Positions 53,117 through 62,466 of a stretch of 64,000 nt of DNA are shown in pieces. Numbering within the stretch: position 1 is the stretch's first letter; every line of letters begins with the position of its first letter. The translations under genes and the position numbers were made by a program. Below the pieces are notes generated by a model. It was not told the DNA's origin and did not search any database. It saw only the letters and a program-made list of their open reading frames with translations. Origin of the DNA: Burkholderiales bacterium. GTDB taxonomy: Bacteria; Pseudomonadota; Gammaproteobacteria; Burkholderiales; SG8-41. The DNA lies in assembly GCA_019744975.1 (NCBI GenBank), contig JAIETP010000025.1, positions 124,001-188,000 of the forward strand, given 5' to 3'.

Positions 53117-53368
53117 CTAGTTCCCGCGCTGCCCTTTCAAATGCCGGGATCTTGCATCATCAGCGCCAAGCGCCGCCGCCTTGGTGCCCGCAATCCAGAA
53201 TTTGACGGCCCTGCGTACCAGTTCGGCCATCGTTGCCCCGGTTTCCTCGTGACGGCGTTTCAGTTCTGCAAGAACCGACGGATCAAGGGAAACCACCAGC
53301 TTCTCCACCTTGTTGCCAAAACCCAGCGCTGGCTGTCCGGCGGGCTGCTTGTTTCTCTTTTTGGCCAC
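53117..53368 (-). CDS. Ribbon-helix-helix protein
   Basis: An 83-residue basic protein. KVEKLVVSLDPSVLAELKRR and the following ETGATMAELVRRAVKFWIAG form a strand-helix-helix typical of CopG/Arc-type DNA-binding or antitoxin proteins. No toxin partner is seen on either side, so it may be a solitary regulator or a plasmid/island remnant. The N-terminus (AKKRNKQPAGQ) is a basic tail. Confidence 0.72.
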   Translation of the reverse strand: MAKKRNKQPAGQPALGFGNKVEKLVVSLDPSVLAELKRRHEETGATMAELVRRAVKFWIAGTKAAALGADDARSRHLKGQRGN

Positions 53369-53406
53369 CGTGGTATCTCCAGGTAAAGAAAGGATCGATT
53401 GCCAAT

Positions 53407-53673
53407 CTAGTGAAAACGGATTTTGGCGACCAGTATGGCGCTGGCGAATATCAGTGTGACCGCATTGGCGAGGATCAGCGGAAGGTCATTGATCAGAATG
53501 CCGTAAATGAGCCACAGGGTGAGGCCGGTCACCATCAGGGTGAACATCGCCAGCGATACGTCCTTGGTTGAACGGGAGCGCCAGGCCTGGATGGCTTGTG
53601 GTGCAAAAGCGGCGGTGGTCAGCAGGGCGGCGGCCATGCCGATCCATGTCGGTGAGAACGATAGTGTGGTCAT
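53407..53673 (-). CDS. SemiSWEET transporter
   Basis: An 88-residue, three-span protein of the PQ-loop/SemiSWEET family, which forms a dimer that moves small sugars or sucrose. The signature is TTAAFAPQAIQAWRSRSTKD near residue 20, and the conserved ILANAVTLIFASAIL forms the third helix. Single-gene unit. Confidence 0.88.
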   Translation of the reverse strand: MTTLSFSPTWIGMAAALLTTAAFAPQAIQAWRSRSTKDVSLAMFTLMVTGLTLWLIYGILINDLPLILANAVTLIFASAILVAKIRFH

Positions 53674-53801
53674 AAGGCTGCCAAGGTTAGACTGGATTAT
53701 AACGTTCGCTTTTCTGCTTATTTACGCCTTCTTTCCCGGACATATCCTGCAACAGGAGAACGCAAACCCCGTGGCATAATGGCTTCGGGATCGGATTCAT
53801 T

Positions 53802-54809
53802 ATGGATTTCTGGCAACACAGCGGTTATCAATTGCTCGAGCGGGCTGCCGACGGGCATCTGCTCGTCACCGACGATTATCTGAGACTTTATTACGCGCGG
53901 CCCGAACTGGCTCCCGTTGCGGAATCCTGCGCTGCCGAACAGCGCCTGCATGCGAGCGTGCTCGAGACACCGCGCCGCGTGGTCAGCGATGCTGAAATCA
54001 CCGCCCTGGCAGACCCGGATGCTCGGGAAAATTACCGGGTGATGCTGCGTTTCCGCGACCAGCTGCTGGCGGCCCCTACGCTGGAAACCTTCTATTTCAG
54101 CCTGTTCCGCCAGGATGTCGCGGTTCCGCCGACGTTCATCTACCACACCGCCGAGGTTATTCTGCGCGGCATGCTCGAGGGCAGCGACAACGGCCTCCTC
54201 GCGCGTGCGGCGGAAACCTTTTTCCGCCAGCAGCGGGTCAGTGTCAATGACGGCGCGGTGATGCTGGCCGATGCCGAGACCGTCAACCTGCACGCCGAAA
54301 GCGGCGGGCTGGGTAATCTCGGGCGCATGCTGAAGGAAGTCAACGCACCGCTGCGCTCGATGGACCTCGACGTGCTTGATGGCAACAATCACGCCGAATA
54401 TTTCCGCCGCGACGAACGTCGTGACACCGTGCTGCAGGTCAACCCGGGTTTGCCCGGTTCGCTGGCACTGTGCGAACTGCTGGCACGCTGGGTCGAACAT
54501 TTCCACGGAACAAAGGTGAAGGTCACGCCCATCCGCGAGATTCCCGACGAGGAGTGGGTATGGCATGTCGGGCTTGATGTCGAGGCCAGCGCGATGCTGA
54601 ACGACATTTATTCCGGCGGTGAAGTCGACGAGGAACGCATGCGTCGCGTGGTCGGCCTGTTTCGCATGGATTTTTCGGATGCCGCCGCATTACAGGCGGA
54701 GATGCGCGGGGCGCCGGTATTCCTCGGCATGGCGATGACCGCCGAGGGCAACATGCGGCTGAAACCGCAGAACCTGCTGATGAACCTGCCGCTGGCGAGG
54801 CGCGCATGA
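53802..54809 (+). CDS. DUF6352-like hypothetical protein
   Basis: A 335-residue cytoplasmic protein starting MDFWQHSGYQLLERAADGHL, continuing VTDDYLRLYYARPEL, which fits my memory of the DUF6352 family of Betaproteobacteria. Later parts (NPGLPGSLALCELLARWVEHF, WVWHVGLDVEASAMLNDIY, and a C-terminal NMRLKPQNLLMNLPL) look conserved. No known catalytic motif. Its stop overlaps the SirB1 gene by four bases, so the two are coupled. Confidence 0.72.
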   Translation: MDFWQHSGYQLLERAADGHLLVTDDYLRLYYARPELAPVAESCAAEQRLHASVLETPRRVVSDAEITALADPDARENYRVMLRFRDQLLAAPTLETFYFSLFRQDVAVPPTFIYHTAEVILRGMLEGSDNGLLARAAETFFRQQRVSVNDGAVMLADAETVNLHAESGGLGNLGRMLKEVNAPLRSMDLDVLDGNNHAEYFRRDERRDTVLQVNPGLPGSLALCELLARWVEHFHGTKVKVTPIREIPDEEWVWHVGLDVEASAMLNDIYSGGEVDEERMRRVVGLFRMDFSDAAALQAEMRGAPVFLGMAMTAEGNMRLKPQNLLMNLPLARRA

Positions 54810-55684
54810 GCGGCGACATTTCCGGAAGCGGACTTTCTCCCGAAGCGCTGGCCGCCGAGCAGTGGCGGCGCATCACCCGCATGCCCGACGAAGATGTGTC
54901 GCTCGCGGAAGGTGCATTGTGGATCGCCGCCAGCGAATACCCGGGCCTGGCCGTGGATGACTATCTGGCGCGGCTGGATGAGATGGCGAACAAACTGCGC
55001 AGCCGTTTGCGCGCGGATGTCGCAACCGCTGAAAAGCTGCTGGCGCTGAACCATTTCCTGTTCTCCGAGCTGGGATTCAGCGGCAATACCGACAACTATT
55101 ACGACCCGCGCAACAGTTTTCTCAACGAGGTGCTCGAACGCCGGCTCGGCATCCCGATCACGCTCGGCGTGGTCTACATTGAAATCGGCCGGCGCATTGG
55201 CCTCGGCCTGCACGGCGTGTCTTTCCCCGGACATTTCCTGGTGAAATGTGCATTGCGTGATGGTGTGGTGGTGCTGGATCCTTACAGCGGCGGCGTGTCG
55301 CTGGGAATGGATGAACTGCAGCAGCGGCTGCGCGCGGCCGGCAGCACTGCGGATGTTGACGAAGCCATCCTGTCGCATCTGCTCAGTGCCGCGTCCAACA
55401 AGGAAGTCCTGGCGCGCATGCTGCGCAACCTGAAAGGGGTTTACAGCGAGCAGGGCGACTGGCTGCGCGCCTTGTCCGCCAGCGAGCGGCTGATTGCGCT
55501 GACGCCGGATGATGCCGGAGATGAATACCGTGACCGCGGCGGCATTTACCTGAAACTGGAATGTTTTCGCGCGGCACTCGGCGATTTCGGCACCTATCTG
55601 AAGCAATGTCCCGGGGCGCCCGACGCCGATGCTGTGCGCGCCCAGATCGCAGACCTCGCAATCAGGGTGGCGCGCCTGAATTGA
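54806..55684 (+). CDS. SirB1-family protein (transglutaminase-like plus TPR)
   Basis: A 292-residue protein of the SirB1 family. The transglutaminase-like fold is visible in NHFLFSELGFSGNTDNYYDP continuing RNSFLNEVLERRLGIPITLG, with GVSFPGHFLVKC holding the His; the usual catalytic Cys is not seen at the Cys position, so it is probably non-enzymatic. The last 80 residues look like TPR helices. Role unproven. Confidence 0.86.
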   Translation: MSGDISGSGLSPEALAAEQWRRITRMPDEDVSLAEGALWIAASEYPGLAVDDYLARLDEMANKLRSRLRADVATAEKLLALNHFLFSELGFSGNTDNYYDPRNSFLNEVLERRLGIPITLGVVYIEIGRRIGLGLHGVSFPGHFLVKCALRDGVVVLDPYSGGVSLGMDELQQRLRAAGSTADVDEAILSHLLSAASNKEVLARMLRNLKGVYSEQGDWLRALSASERLIALTPDDAGDEYRDRGGIYLKLECFRAALGDFGTYLKQCPGAPDADAVRAQIADLAIRVARLN

Positions 55685-55738
55685 AGTGCGCAGGGTTTGT
55701 TATGCTAGTCGCATCATGACGCGCTGAGGGAGGTGATA

Positions 55739-56161
55739 ATGGAAATGTATCTGCTGTGGGCGGTGACCGGCATCGTGCTGATCATCATCGAAATGCTGAC
55801 GGGCACGTTTTATCTGCTGGTCCTGGGCATTGCCGCGCTGGCCGCCGCCGCTGCCGCGTACCTGGGGCAGTCATTCTGGGTGCAGGCAGTGACTGTTGCC
55901 GCAGTCTCGGTTCTCGGCGTGATCCTGATCAAGCGCTTTCGCGGTACAGTCCAGCCGGCAGCGGATCGGGGGCTCGATGTCGGCCAGACCGTGATGCTCG
56001 ATGCCTGGATCAGCGAGGCTGACGGACTGGCCCGGGTCAAATACCGCAACGCGCAGTGGGAAGCGCAGGTCACGGGTGAACGTGTGCCGGGTGGCAAGGT
56101 GTTTTACATCCATGCGGTCGACGGCAATACGCTGCGCGTGTCCGCGGTCAGACCGCACTGA
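55739..56161 (+). CDS. NfeD-family membrane protein
   Basis: A 140-residue protein with two or three N-terminal spans (YLLWAVTGIVLIIIEMLTGT, FYLLVLGIAALAAAAAAYLG, VQAVTVAAVSVLGVILI) and a C-terminal OB-fold (DVGQTVMLDAWI ... GNTLRVSAVRP). Short NfeD proteins pair with stomatin-like QmcA, and a qmcA gene follows after 24 bases. ATG 55739 has GGGAGG five to ten bases upstream and is preferred to GTG 55733. Confidence 0.9.
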   Translation: MEMYLLWAVTGIVLIIIEMLTGTFYLLVLGIAALAAAAAAYLGQSFWVQAVTVAAVSVLGVILIKRFRGTVQPAADRGLDVGQTVMLDAWISEADGLARVKYRNAQWEAQVTGERVPGGKVFYIHAVDGNTLRVSAVRPH

Positions 56162-56185
56162 ACTGATAACCGAGGGGGAGGCAGC

Positions 56186-57196
56186 ATGTTTCCGAAACTG
56201 ATCATTGTTGTGTTCATGACCGGTCTGCTGATTGCGTTCGACCAGAGGTCATTTGCGGTGCCGTTTTTTGTGGTGGCGCTGGGTGTGGTGGTGGCCATCG
56301 AATCCATACGCCAGGTACCGCAGCAGATGGCCTGGGTGGTGGAACGCATGGGCAAATACCATTCCGTGCTCGAGCCGGGGCTGAATGTGATCGTGCCTTT
56401 CCTCGACCGTGTCGCCTACCGGCATTCGCTGAAGGAAACTTCGCTTGATGTGCAGGAGCAGGTGTGTATCACGCGCGACAACACACAGCTCGGCGTGGAC
56501 GGCATCATTTATTATCAGGTCACCGACCCGAAACTCGCATCCTACGGTTCCTCCGATTACGTATCAGCCGTGACCCAGCTGGCGCAGACCACGCTGCGTT
56601 CGGAAATCGGCAAGATGGAACTCGACAAGACCTTCGAAAGCCGCGACGAGATCAATCGCCAGGTGGTGGCGGTGCTGGACGAGGCCGGGCGGACCTGGGG
56701 CGTCAAGGTGCTGCGTTATGAAATCAAGAATCTGACTCCGCCGGAAGCGATCCTGCGCGCGATGCAGGCGCAGATCACTTCGGAGCGCGAGAAGCGCGCG
56801 CTGATCGCCAAATCAGAGGGCCAGCGACAGGAGGAAATCAACCTCGCCGACGGCGAGAAGCAGGCGGCGGTGCTGAAATCCGAGGGTGACAAGACTGCGG
56901 CGATCAACCGCGCCCAGGGTGAGGCGGCGCGTATCCAGCTGATTGCCGAGGCGACGGCAACCGCGATCAGCTCGGTGGCCGGCGCGCTGAATGCTCCTGG
57001 CGGCAATCAGGCGGCGAATCTGGAAGTGGCGAAGCAGTACGTCAATGCCTTCGCACATCTGGCGCGCACCAACAACACCTTGATCGTGCCGGCCAACGTT
57101 GCCGATGTGGCGACACTGGTCAGTTCGGCGATGGCGGTGATGGACAACGTGAAAAAGACAATGCCGGGACCGGGAAATACTCCCCCGGCGGCTTAA
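56186..57196 (+). CDS. qmcA: Stomatin/SPFH protein QmcA
   Basis: A 336-residue SPFH protein with an N-terminal membrane hairpin, a band-7 domain (ERMGKYHSVLEPGLNVIVPF, VQEQVCITRDNTQLGVDGII) and an Ala/Glu-rich coiled coil (AQITSEREKRALIAKSEGQR). It forms large membrane rings; with NfeD it is linked to membrane quality control. Following directly on nfeD supports the QmcA-NfeD pairing. Confidence 0.92.
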   Translation: MFPKLIIVVFMTGLLIAFDQRSFAVPFFVVALGVVVAIESIRQVPQQMAWVVERMGKYHSVLEPGLNVIVPFLDRVAYRHSLKETSLDVQEQVCITRDNTQLGVDGIIYYQVTDPKLASYGSSDYVSAVTQLAQTTLRSEIGKMELDKTFESRDEINRQVVAVLDEAGRTWGVKVLRYEIKNLTPPEAILRAMQAQITSEREKRALIAKSEGQRQEEINLADGEKQAAVLKSEGDKTAAINRAQGEAARIQLIAEATATAISSVAGALNAPGGNQAANLEVAKQYVNAFAHLARTNNTLIVPANVADVATLVSSAMAVMDNVKKTMPGPGNTPPAA

Positions 57197-57214
57197 CGGA
57201 TTAACTCAGTTTAA

Positions 57215-58108
57215 CTACTGCAGCCAGACGCGGACGACCGAGCGGGGCTCCGCGGCCACGGCAGGTGTATTCGATTGCGACACTTCCTCCGGCTTGTTGA
57301 TTTCCGCTTCAGCCGGCGTGTCGGCGGTTGTGCCTGATACGTCCTCAGCTTTTGCCGGTTCTGCAGGCAGCGCCAGCAGCGGTTTGACGTTGATGCCGCT
57401 TTCTTTTTCGCGCGGCGGATTGCCGTCGTAAATCAGGTTGCGGCGGCGCTGGATATAGGCGTCGCGCACAAATTCATATTCATCGAGCGCGGCGACCGAC
57501 AGCAATTGGCTGGCGCTGAGCAGTTCGGCGCGACGCGAGACCAGACGCAGGCCCATCGCCTGATTGCGGTCGCGCGACGGGTCGATGTAGGTCACCGGAT
57601 CTGTCAGGGAATCTACGACCAGGCCGCCGGTATCACGCAGGTTGCGCGGGCCGAGGATGGGCAGCACCAGGTACGGGCCGTCGCCGATGCCCCAGTAGCC
57701 GAGGGTCTGGCCGAAATCCTCGTCGTGTTTTTCGAGGCCGGCCGGGCTTGCAACATCAAACAGGCCGAGCAGGCCGGCGGTGGTATTGATCGCGATACGG
57801 CCGACATCTGACGCTGCCTCGGTGAACTTTCCCTGCAGCAGATTGTTCAGTGCAACGATGACGTCATTCAGGTTGTTGAAAACGTTCCTGATCCCCGTGC
57901 GTGCGATGGGCGGCACGACACCCTGGTAGACCTCGGCGACGGGTTTCAGCAGCACGGTATCGACGGCGTCATTGAACTTGTAGACGCCGCGGTTCAGCGG
58001 CTCCAGCGGATCCCGGGGATCGTTGGTGGAGGCGCAGCCGCCGAGTACGCCAACGCTGACGATTACGCAGACAGCGGTCAATCGCAAACGGCGGACAAGG
58101 TGAAACAT
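57215..58108 (-). CDS. mlaA: Outer-membrane lipoprotein MlaA (VacJ)
   Basis: MlaA removes phospholipids from the outer leaflet of the outer membrane and passes them to the Mla system. Lipobox LGGC near residue 26, then DPLEPLNRGVYKFNDAVDTV, the NVFNNLNDVIVALNNLLQG region and FGQTLGYWGIGDGPYLVLPI are diagnostic. The C-terminal 60 residues (Pro/Ala/Glu) are longer than in E. coli MlaA. ATG 58108 has GGGGA upstream. No mlaBCDEF genes are nearby. Confidence 0.95.
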   Translation of the reverse strand: MFHLVRRLRLTAVCVIVSVGVLGGCASTNDPRDPLEPLNRGVYKFNDAVDTVLLKPVAEVYQGVVPPIARTGIRNVFNNLNDVIVALNNLLQGKFTEAASDVGRIAINTTAGLLGLFDVASPAGLEKHDEDFGQTLGYWGIGDGPYLVLPILGPRNLRDTGGLVVDSLTDPVTYIDPSRDRNQAMGLRLVSRRAELLSASQLLSVAALDEYEFVRDAYIQRRRNLIYDGNPPREKESGINVKPLLALPAEPAKAEDVSGTTADTPAEAEINKPEEVSQSNTPAVAAEPRSVVRVWLQ

Positions 58109-58376
58109 GTGAAAATCCCCTTTGAAGTGTTGCAGCTCAAACCGTTTCGGCATTATATACAACCGTTTACCGGTCCGCTGTTGATCAGCGCGGGCATCTG
58201 TTTTGTTCAGTTCAAGGTGACACGGCGCCTGCCGATGCCCGGATTCAGTGCATGGCCATTGGTCGGGGATTGGTCTGACGCCCTTTGTTATACTTTCCTG
58301 CTGTGTTCCGGGGAGTGTTTACCGCATCTTTCGGGTGCATTTTCGGGCGCATTTTTTAGCCCAAGGAGTCGAAGTC

Positions 58377-59858
58377 ATGCTGCAAAAAGCCAAACCCGCG
58401 GTTGAACTGAAAGACCAGAGCCTGTTCCGCCAGCAATGTTATGTCGACGGCGCCTGGGTGGATGCCGATGACAAGTCGACGCTGGCGGTGCATAACCCGG
58501 CCACCGGCGCGCAAATCGGCACGGTGCCAAAAATGGGTGTCGCTGAAACCCGGCGTGCCATTGAAGCCGCGAATGCCGCATGGCCGGCATGGCGCGCAAA
58601 AACCGCCAAAGAACGCTCGATCATCCTGCGCAAATGGTTTGACCTGATGATGGCCAACCAGGAAGACCTGGCGAAACTGATGACGGTCGAGCAGGGCAAG
58701 CCGATTGCCGAGTCGCGTGGCGAGATCGCCTACGGCGCGTCGTTCATCGAATGGTTTGCCGAGGAAGGCAAGCGTATTTATGGCGACACCATCCCGACCC
58801 ATGCGCCGGATAAACGTATTGTCGTCATCAAGCAGCCGATCGGGGTCTGCGCCGCGGTGACGCCGTGGAATTTCCCCAACGCGATGATCACCCGCAAGGC
58901 CGGTCCGGCATTGGCCGCCGGCTGTACCATGGTGATCAAGCCGGCCTCACAAACGCCGTATTCGGCGCTGGCCCTCTGCGAACTGGCTGAACGCGCCGGC
59001 ATCCCCAAGGGTGTGCTGTCGGTGGTCACCGGTTCCGCCGGCCCGATTGGCAAAGAGCTCACCATCAATCCGCTGGTGCGCAAGTTCACCTTCACCGGCT
59101 CCACCGAGATCGGCAAGCTGCTGATGCAGCAGTGTGCGAGCACGGTGAAGAAGGTGTCGCTGGAACTCGGCGGCAACGCGCCCTTCATCGTGTTCGACGA
59201 CGCCGACCTGGCATCGGCGGTCGAAGGCGCGATGGCTTCCAAGTTCCGCAACACCGGCCAGACCTGCGTCTGCGCCAACCGCATCTTTGTGCAGGACGCC
59301 GTGTACGACAAATTCGCCAAGATGCTGTCCGACAAGGTTGGCGCGATGAAAGTCGGCAACGGTCTCGAGGACGGCAACCTGCAGGGCCCGCTGATCGACA
59401 TGAAGGCGGTCGAGAAGGTTGAGGAACATATCGCCGACGCGCTGGAGAAGGGCGCCAAAATCCTCACCGGCGGCAAACGCCATGAAAAAGGCGGGCAGTT
59501 TTTCCAGCCCACCGTGCTCGCCGGCGTGACCACCGACATGAAGGTCACGCATGAAGAGACCTTCGGTCCGGTGGCACCGCTGTATCGATTCAAGACTGAG
59601 GAGGAACTGCTGAAACTGGCGAACAACACCGAATATGGTCTGGCCTCGTACTTCTACAGCCGCGACATCGGTCGCATCTGGCGCGTCGCCGAAGGTCTGG
59701 AGTCGGGCATCGTCGGCATCAACGTCGGCATTATCTCCAACGAGATCGCGCCCTTTGGCGGCATCAAGGAGTCAGGCATCGGCCGCGAGGGTTCCAAATA
59801 CGGCATCGAGGAGTTTGTCGAGGTGAAATACCTTTGTATGGGCGATATCAATAAGTAA
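58377..59858 (+). CDS. gabD: NAD(P)-dependent succinate-semialdehyde dehydrogenase
   Basis: Aldehyde dehydrogenase of 493 residues of the GabD type. VTPWNFPNAMITRKAGPALA, Glu263 in LELGGNAPF and nucleophile Cys297 in GQTCVCANR are present, as is the GabD segment EIAYGASFIEWFAEEGKRIY. It oxidises succinate semialdehyde to succinate. ATG 58377 follows AAGGAG; the longer upstream frame (to 58248) lacks family similarity. The CVC motif with a second Cys is typical of redox-regulated GabD. Confidence 0.94.
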   Translation: MLQKAKPAVELKDQSLFRQQCYVDGAWVDADDKSTLAVHNPATGAQIGTVPKMGVAETRRAIEAANAAWPAWRAKTAKERSIILRKWFDLMMANQEDLAKLMTVEQGKPIAESRGEIAYGASFIEWFAEEGKRIYGDTIPTHAPDKRIVVIKQPIGVCAAVTPWNFPNAMITRKAGPALAAGCTMVIKPASQTPYSALALCELAERAGIPKGVLSVVTGSAGPIGKELTINPLVRKFTFTGSTEIGKLLMQQCASTVKKVSLELGGNAPFIVFDDADLASAVEGAMASKFRNTGQTCVCANRIFVQDAVYDKFAKMLSDKVGAMKVGNGLEDGNLQGPLIDMKAVEKVEEHIADALEKGAKILTGGKRHEKGGQFFQPTVLAGVTTDMKVTHEETFGPVAPLYRFKTEEELLKLANNTEYGLASYFYSRDIGRIWRVAEGLESGIVGINVGIISNEIAPFGGIKESGIGREGSKYGIEEFVEVKYLCMGDINK

Positions 59859-59875
59859 GGTAAGCAAGCCAAAAA

Positions 59876-59914
59876 GTAAATAATCATTTAAAATCAATAA
59901 CTTATAAATAATCG
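59876..59914 (+). repeat. AT-rich element downstream of gabD (possible diverged copy D)
   Basis: Reads TTAAAATCAATAACTTATAA then ATAAT. It resembles the dispersed AT-rich repeat and shares AAAATCAATAACTT with 5732-5745 at the end of the alpha/beta hydrolase gene. The relation is weak. Confidence 0.35.
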
Positions 59915-60005
59915 CACTATTTTGCCAGTTTCGCCTGCAAATTCCCGCTGCCGCACTCTTCGCTGCGGCGGTTTTGTTTGCGGATTGTGGCGAGTGAGCC
60001 ACTGA

Positions 60006-60422
60006 ATGTTCAGCATCCTCGGGCTCGACCATATTGTTCTTCGCGCTGCCAATGTGCCGCGCATGGTGCACTTTTATTGCGCGGTGCTGGGCTGTACGCT
60101 GGAGCGCGAGCGGACGGAGCTTGGTCTCACCCAACTCCGCGCCGGCAATTCGCTGATTGACCTGGTTGCAGTGGACGGCGAAATCGGCCGGAAGGGTGGC
60201 GCGGCGCCCGGGGTCGAGGGGCGCAACCTGGATCATCTGTGTCTGCGCATCGAACCCTTCGATCCGGGGGCGCTGACCGCGCAGCTGATCCGTCATGGCG
60301 TGGTGCCGGGCGAAATCAAATCCCGCTACGGCGCCGACGGCCACGGGCCTTCGGTTTATATCAGCGACCCTGAAGGCAATACTGTGGAATTGAAGGGGCC
60401 GCCGGAATCGCGTCCGGCGTAA
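60006..60422 (+). CDS. VOC-family (glyoxalase-fold) protein
   Basis: A 138-residue metalloprotein-like VOC domain. Metal ligands fit His9 (LDHIVLRA), His near 78 (NLDHLCLRIE) and Glu near 130 (PEGNTVELKG); a third conserved point is YISDPEGN. Substrate unknown; members include glyoxalases and extradiol dioxygenase-like proteins. Stands alone between gabD and a convergent gene. Confidence 0.87.
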   Translation: MFSILGLDHIVLRAANVPRMVHFYCAVLGCTLERERTELGLTQLRAGNSLIDLVAVDGEIGRKGGAAPGVEGRNLDHLCLRIEPFDPGALTAQLIRHGVVPGEIKSRYGADGHGPSVYISDPEGNTVELKGPPESRPA

Positions 60423-60423
60423 C

Positions 60424-60452
60424 CGTTGACCCTTCGACAGGCTCCGAACGGT
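60424..60452. repeat. Common intergenic repeat fragment
   Basis: CCGTTGACCCTTCGACAGGC followed by TCCGAACGG is a shortened copy of the TTCGACAGGCTCAGG-type element found between many proteobacterial genes; CCGTT and AACGG pair. It lies between convergent genes and may help to end transcripts. Confidence 0.6.
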
Positions 60453-60464
60453 GGCGGCAGTCGC

Positions 60465-61520
60465 TTAAATCGCCGCAACGAGTTTTGCTGTAAACGCCTT
60501 GGTGCCGAGTTTGCCGCCGAGATCGACGGTGCGCGTTTCCGGCGATTGCAGCGCGGCGTCGATCGCGGCTTCAATCGCCCCGGCGGCGGCGGCAAATTCC
60601 GGGCGTTGGTGTCTGCTCGCCAGCCATTCCAGCAGCATCACCGATGACAGCAGCAGCGATACCGGGTTGGCCTTGTCCTGACCGGCGATGTCCGGGGCGG
60701 AGCCGTGCTGGGCCTGCGCGCAGCAGGCGGTATCGCCGGTCATGGTCGAGCCGGCGATGCCCAGGCCGCCGGAGAGTTCCGAGGCTTCATCCGACAGGAT
60801 GTCGCCGAACATGTTGCCGGTGACGATGCAGTCGAACTGGTCGGGGATGCGTACCAGGAGTGCTGCCATCGCATCGACGATTTTTTCATCAAGCTGGACG
60901 TCGGGATAATTCTTCGCCACTGTGCGCACTTCGCGCAGGAACAGGCCGTCGGACATGTGCAGCACATTGGCCTTGTGCACGGCGGTGACTTTTTTGCGTC
61001 GTTTGCGTGCCCATTCAAAGGCCACTTCGCTGATGCGTCGCGACTGTTTGGCGGTGACCTTGCGGATGGCGATGGCGACGTCCTCGGTCGGCATGAATTC
61101 ACCGCGGCCCATGAACATGTTGCGGTCGCCGTAAAAACCCTCGGTGCATTCGCGGAAAATCACCAGGTCGATCGGTTTGCCGGTGAGTCCCACGCCCATG
61201 CGCGATTTCGCCGGGCGGATATTGGCAAACAGGTCGAGTTGCACACGCAGCCAGCCCGAAGGGTTGATGCCGCCCTGTTCCTTGGGCGGATATTGCAGGT
61301 GATCGACTGGACCGAGGATGATGCCGGGCGCCTTGCGTGCGGCTTCCTGGATTTCCACAGGAAAGGTCGAACCGTGTTTTTTCAGCGCGCCGAAACCGAT
61401 TTCGCGGGTGTCCCACTCCAGGCCGAGTTTGAATTTTGCGCTGGCGCGGTCGAGGACGGCGAGTGTTGCCGCGGTGATTTCAGGGCCGATGCCGTCGCCG
61501 GGGAGTACCAGGATTTTCAT
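60465..61520 (-). CDS. Isocitrate/isopropylmalate dehydrogenase-family protein
   Basis: Beta-hydroxyacid oxidative decarboxylase of 351 residues. The start ILVLPGDGIGPEITAATLAVL, substrate-binding Arg region FANIRPAKS, catalytic Lys/Tyr region FRECTEGFYG and metal site DCIVTGNMFGDILSDEASEL are present. The proper metabolite (isopropylmalate, tartrate, isocitrate or homoisocitrate) is not clear, and the leucine operon is absent, so tartrate- or homoisocitrate-type use is possible. ATG 61520 is chosen because it opens with the family start. Confidence 0.88.
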   Translation of the reverse strand: MKILVLPGDGIGPEITAATLAVLDRASAKFKLGLEWDTREIGFGALKKHGSTFPVEIQEAARKAPGIILGPVDHLQYPPKEQGGINPSGWLRVQLDLFANIRPAKSRMGVGLTGKPIDLVIFRECTEGFYGDRNMFMGRGEFMPTEDVAIAIRKVTAKQSRRISEVAFEWARKRRKKVTAVHKANVLHMSDGLFLREVRTVAKNYPDVQLDEKIVDAMAALLVRIPDQFDCIVTGNMFGDILSDEASELSGGLGIAGSTMTGDTACCAQAQHGSAPDIAGQDKANPVSLLLSSVMLLEWLASRHQRPEFAAAAGAIEAAIDAALQSPETRTVDLGGKLGTKAFTAKLVAAI

Positions 61521-61656
61521 TGCGATACCTGTTATGGTGAAGCAGGAATTGTAGCAGCGTCGCCGGATGATCCGGTTTGTGTTTGTCACCCCGACTTGTC
61601 ACCCCGGTTTGCCATTCCATCTTCCGCTATTTAATTAACCATCCAAAGTCCATAAC

Positions 61657-62445
61657 ATGCCGCGCGTTGTTGCCCTCTACCGTTATCCCGTCAAAGGTTT
61701 TACTCCCGAACACTGCCCCTCGCTGACCGTGCTGCCAGAAGGCCGGGCTGCGGGAGACCGCGTGCTCGCATTCCGTTTCGCCAACGCGCCGGTCGCTGAT
61801 GACCAGTGGTGCCGCAAGTACGAAGGCATCGTGCTGGCCAACACGCCGGGGCTGGCGCGGTTGAGCACGCAGTTTGATCATCGTGAACTGCGGTTGAAGA
61901 TCGCGCTGGGCAGCCAGATGCTGGCCGATGAAAAACTCGATGACGCCGGCCGCAGCCGCCTGGTGGCGGCGCTGACGGCGTATGTGCTGAGCCTCAGGGA
62001 ACACCCGCTGCGCAACCATCCTGACCGCCTGCCGCTGAAACTGATCGGCGACGGCGTCACGCCGCGTTACCAGGACAACGAAGCCGGGCAGGTGACGCTG
62101 CACAGCCGCGAGACCATTACATCCGCAGCGGCTGCGCTGCGCGATCCGAAACTGAGTGAACACCGATTCCGTTCCAACATCGCGATTGAAGGCATCGAGG
62201 CCTGGGCTGAACAATCCTGGATCGGGCGCGGCATCCGCATCGGCGGCGTTGAGTTTGATGTGGTGAAGTCCAAGGTGCGCTGCCTGGCGACCCATGCCAA
62301 CCCGGTTACCGGCGAGCGCGACCTGCAGGTCATGCAGCAGCTGATGCGCTCGTTTGCGCAAAAAGAACCCGTGCTGGGCGTCGGCATGCTGACGCGCGGT
62401 GCCGGCGGCGAGATCCGTGTCGGCGACGAAGTCACGCTGATTTAG
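61657..62445 (+). CDS. MOSC-domain protein
   Basis: A 262-residue protein with an N-terminal MOSC beta-barrel (LYRYPVKGFTPEHCPSLTVL) and the MOSC core, including the conserved Cys209 in VVKSKVRCLATHANP that in homologues binds molybdenum cofactor or sulfur. RFRSNIAIEGIEAW is the usual middle motif. It probably handles N-hydroxylated compounds or sulfur transfer to molybdenum enzymes. Stands alone upstream of the riboswitch. Confidence 0.88.
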   Translation: MPRVVALYRYPVKGFTPEHCPSLTVLPEGRAAGDRVLAFRFANAPVADDQWCRKYEGIVLANTPGLARLSTQFDHRELRLKIALGSQMLADEKLDDAGRSRLVAALTAYVLSLREHPLRNHPDRLPLKLIGDGVTPRYQDNEAGQVTLHSRETITSAAAALRDPKLSEHRFRSNIAIEGIEAWAEQSWIGRGIRIGGVEFDVVKSKVRCLATHANPVTGERDLQVMQQLMRSFAQKEPVLGVGMLTRGAGGEIRVGDEVTLI

Positions 62446-62466
62446 CGGCAATCCGCGACGGCAGTC

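Noticed and set aside
53117-53368. Ribbon-helix-helix gene considered as half of a toxin-antitoxin pair
   Set aside because: No toxin-like gene flanks it; neighbours are an enolase-superfamily enzyme and a SemiSWEET transporter.
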